Positions 6,424 through 8,182 of a stretch of 8,182 bases of DNA are shown one piece after another. A model generated the notes under the pieces. The model did no database searches. It was not told the origin of the DNA and worked only from the letters and a program-made list of their open reading frames with translations. A program made the position numbers and the translations under genes. This DNA is from Gammaproteobacteria bacterium (GTDB taxonomy: Bacteria; Pseudomonadota; Gammaproteobacteria; Pseudomonadales; Pseudohongiellaceae), in the NCBI GenBank assembly GCA_003451715.1, contig DMJN01000213.1:16120-24301 (forward strand), in the 5' to 3' direction. How positions within the stretch are numbered: the first letter of the stretch is position 1; each line of letters begins with the position of its first letter.

Positions 6424-8182
6424 TCAACTCACGACAACATTTACCAGTCTCTCAGGCACGACGATCACCTTGCGGATTGTCGCACCCCTGGTAAATTTCT
6501 TCACTGACTCATTTTCCAGGGCGAGTTTTTTGAGTTCGCCCCTGTCAATATCCCTGGCAACTTCGATCTTGCTGCGCAGCTTACCGTTTACCTGCAACAC
6601 AATTAGCATGGAGTCTTGAGTCAGGGCAGCTTCATCCGCCAGTGGCCAGCTCGCGTCCATTACAGTACCGTCGTGTCCCAGATGGTTCCACAGGCTGTGG
6701 CAGAAGTGGGGCACTATGGGTGCCAGTATCAATATTGCCGTCTCCAGGGCTTCCTGGATGACCAGCTTATCGGCCTCACTGCTGGCATTATCCATGAAGC
6801 GCGTCGCCGCATTGAGTAATTCCATGGTGGCCGCGATGGCTGTATTGAAGGTCTGGCGCCGGGCATAATCGTCGCTGACCTTGGCAAGGGTCTGGTGGGT
6901 TTTCAGGCGCAGTTTTTTCTGCTCGTCATTGTATTGCAGCGATGCATAGTCTTTACAGGGAATAGCCTGGTGGCTGGCAACCATTTTCCAGAGCCGTTTG
7001 AGAAACCTGTAACTGCCCTCTACACCAGAATCAGACCAGTCCATGGATTGATCGGGAGGGGAGGCGAACATCGCGAACATTCGCACCGTATCGGCACCAA
7101 ATTTTTCAATGAGCGGTAGTGGATCGACCGTATTGCCCTTCGATTTGGACATCTTGCTGCCGTCTTTTAACACCATGCCCTGGGTGAGCAGACGGGTGAA
7201 GGGCTCGTCGGAGTCAACCAGGCCTTCGTTGCGCAGCAGTTTATGATAGAAACGGGCATAGAGCAGGTGCAGAATCGCATGTTCGATACCCCCGATATAC
7301 TGGTCTACTGGTAACCAGTAATCGGCGCGGCTATCCAGCATACTCTCATCCTGATCGCGACAGGCGAAGCGGGCGTAATACCAGGATGATTCCATGAAGG
7401 TATCGAATGTGTCGGTTTCCCGGCGTGCCAACCGGTGGCATTTTGGGCAATCCACTTCGAAAAACGACTGTAGCTTGCCCAGTGGCGAACCCGACTCATC
7501 GAACTCCACGTCTTCGGGCAGGATGACTGGCAGGTCTTCGTCCGGCACTGCCACCGCGCCACAGTCGTCGCAGTTAATCATGGGAATCGGCGCGCCCCAA
7601 TAACGTTGTCGAGATACGCCCCAGTCCCGCAGGCGATAGTTAACGGTTTTCTGACCCTTTCCCAACTCACCCAGATGCACGGCGATTGCCTCGAATGCCT
7701 GCTCAAAGTCAAGCCCATCGAACTGACCCGAATTAATCAGTATGCCCTTCTCAACATAAGCGGCTTGCTCGAGGTCACAGTTGGAGTCGGCTGAGGCGGG
7801 TTCTATTACCTGTTTGATGTCCAGGCCATATTTTTTTGCGAATTCCCAGTCTCTCTGGTCGTGGCCGGGCACGGCCATTACGGCTCCAGAGCCATAGCTC
7901 ATCAGTACAAAATTGGCCACAAAAATCGGTACCTCGGCCTGACTGATGGGGTGAATCGCTTTCAGTCCCGTATCCATGCCGAGTTTTTCCATGGTCGCCA
8001 GTTCGGCTTCGGCGACCTTGATGTTGTTCTGCTGTTCAATGAACTGCGCCACAGACGGGTTAGAGGCAGCGGCTTTCGCGGCGATCGGGTGCTGAGGGGC
8101 TACGGCGAGGTAAGTTACCCCCAACAAGGTATCTGGCCTGGTGGTATACACAGGCAGACGCCTCAGTGAAGCATCGGATTCA
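6424..8182 (-). CDS. leuS: Leucyl-tRNA synthetase, 3' part (5' end outside window)
   Basis: 585 codons are present; the frame is open through the right edge (first full codon at 8181), and about 235 N-terminal residues, including the HIGH motif, lie outside. The reading begins inside the CP1 editing domain: VYTTRPDTLLG at residues 11-21 is the threonine-rich editing motif, and AVPGHDQRDWEF (about 103-114) holds the conserved editing Asp. WGVSRQRYWGAPIP, then two Cys pairs (CDDC and CPKC) of the zinc-binding insertion, and WYYARF follow. KMSKS (343-347, bases 7141-7155) is intact. The anticodon-binding helices and the C-terminal extension ending in IRKVIVVPERLVNVVVS complete it. The enzyme charges tRNA-Leu in the cytosol. 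GTG 8151 is not a real start, because similarity continues upstream. It heads the leuS-lptE-holA cluster. Confidence 0.96.
   Translation of the reverse strand, partial: ESDASLRRLPVYTTRPDTLLGVTYLAVAPQHPIAAKAAASNPSVAQFIEQQNNIKVAEAELATMEKLGMDTGLKAIHPISQAEVPIFVANFVLMSYGSGAVMAVPGHDQRDWEFAKKYGLDIKQVIEPASADSNCDLEQAAYVEKGILINSGQFDGLDFEQAFEAIAVHLGELGKGQKTVNYRLRDWGVSRQRYWGAPIPMINCDDCGAVAVPDEDLPVILPEDVEFDESGSPLGKLQSFFEVDCPKCHRLARRETDTFDTFMESSWYYARFACRDQDESMLDSRADYWLPVDQYIGGIEHAILHLLYARFYHKLLRNEGLVDSDEPFTRLLTQGMVLKDGSKMSKSKGNTVDPLPLIEKFGADTVRMFAMFASPPDQSMDWSDSGVEGSYRFLKRLWKMVASHQAIPCKDYASLQYNDEQKKLRLKTHQTLAKVSDDYARRQTFNTAIAATMELLNAATRFMDNASSEADKLVIQEALETAILILAPIVPHFCHSLWNHLGHDGTVMDASWPLADEAALTQDSMLIVLQVNGKLRSKIEVARDIDRGELKKLALENESVKKFTRGATIRKVIVVPERLVNVVVS

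Noticed and set aside
8149..8151. GTG as the start of leuS
   Set aside because: The frame is open to the window edge and the codon lies inside the conserved CP1 motif VYTTRPDT, so the gene continues outside.

Overview
The window looks like chromosomal DNA of a gammaproteobacterium. The clearest clue is the minus-strand order leuS-lptE-holA (leucyl-tRNA synthetase, LPS-assembly lipoprotein, DNA polymerase III delta), an arrangement common in that class. A lipid-anchored Dcp-type peptidase and a 7TMR-DISM sensor kinase fit a Gram-negative, probably free-living aquatic heterotroph, but the genus cannot be set from this sequence alone. I see no mobile element, CRISPR array, tRNA or rRNA.

Layout. 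Positions 1-462 (+) hold the 3' end of a type II haloacid dehalogenase-like HAD hydrolase and a small DUF2164 gene that best starts at a TTG. Positions 468-2432 (-) hold one 7TMR-DISM sensor histidine kinase reading frame cut by a single in-frame TAG at 1848-1850. The upstream part is a signal peptide plus the DISMED2 sensor domain; the downstream part is seven membrane helices plus HisKA and HATPase_c. Positions 2433-2619 are a divergent regulatory gap with a perfect TATAAT facing the kinase and an operator-like palindrome before the peptidase. Positions 2632-4815 (+) encode an M3 family peptidyl-dipeptidase-like lipoprotein. From 4852 to the right edge (-) run holA, lptE and the 3' two thirds of leuS, tightly packed and convergent with the peptidase.

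How the genes relate. leuS-lptE-holA is a housekeeping cluster with gaps of 3 and 15 bp, presumably one transcript. The peptidase probably trims peptides in the periplasm. The most unusual locus is the sensor kinase. It carries an amber codon exactly at the sensor/membrane boundary, and the phosphoacceptor histidine of its H-box is replaced by arginine (SREFLTP instead of SHExxTP). Everything else is open and motif-complete. It is therefore either a recently inactivated kinase with two lesions, or a split, phosphotransfer-dead receptor that is still made. The TAG codons that end three other reading frames here argue against general amber recoding. Nothing else in the window looks like a new system.
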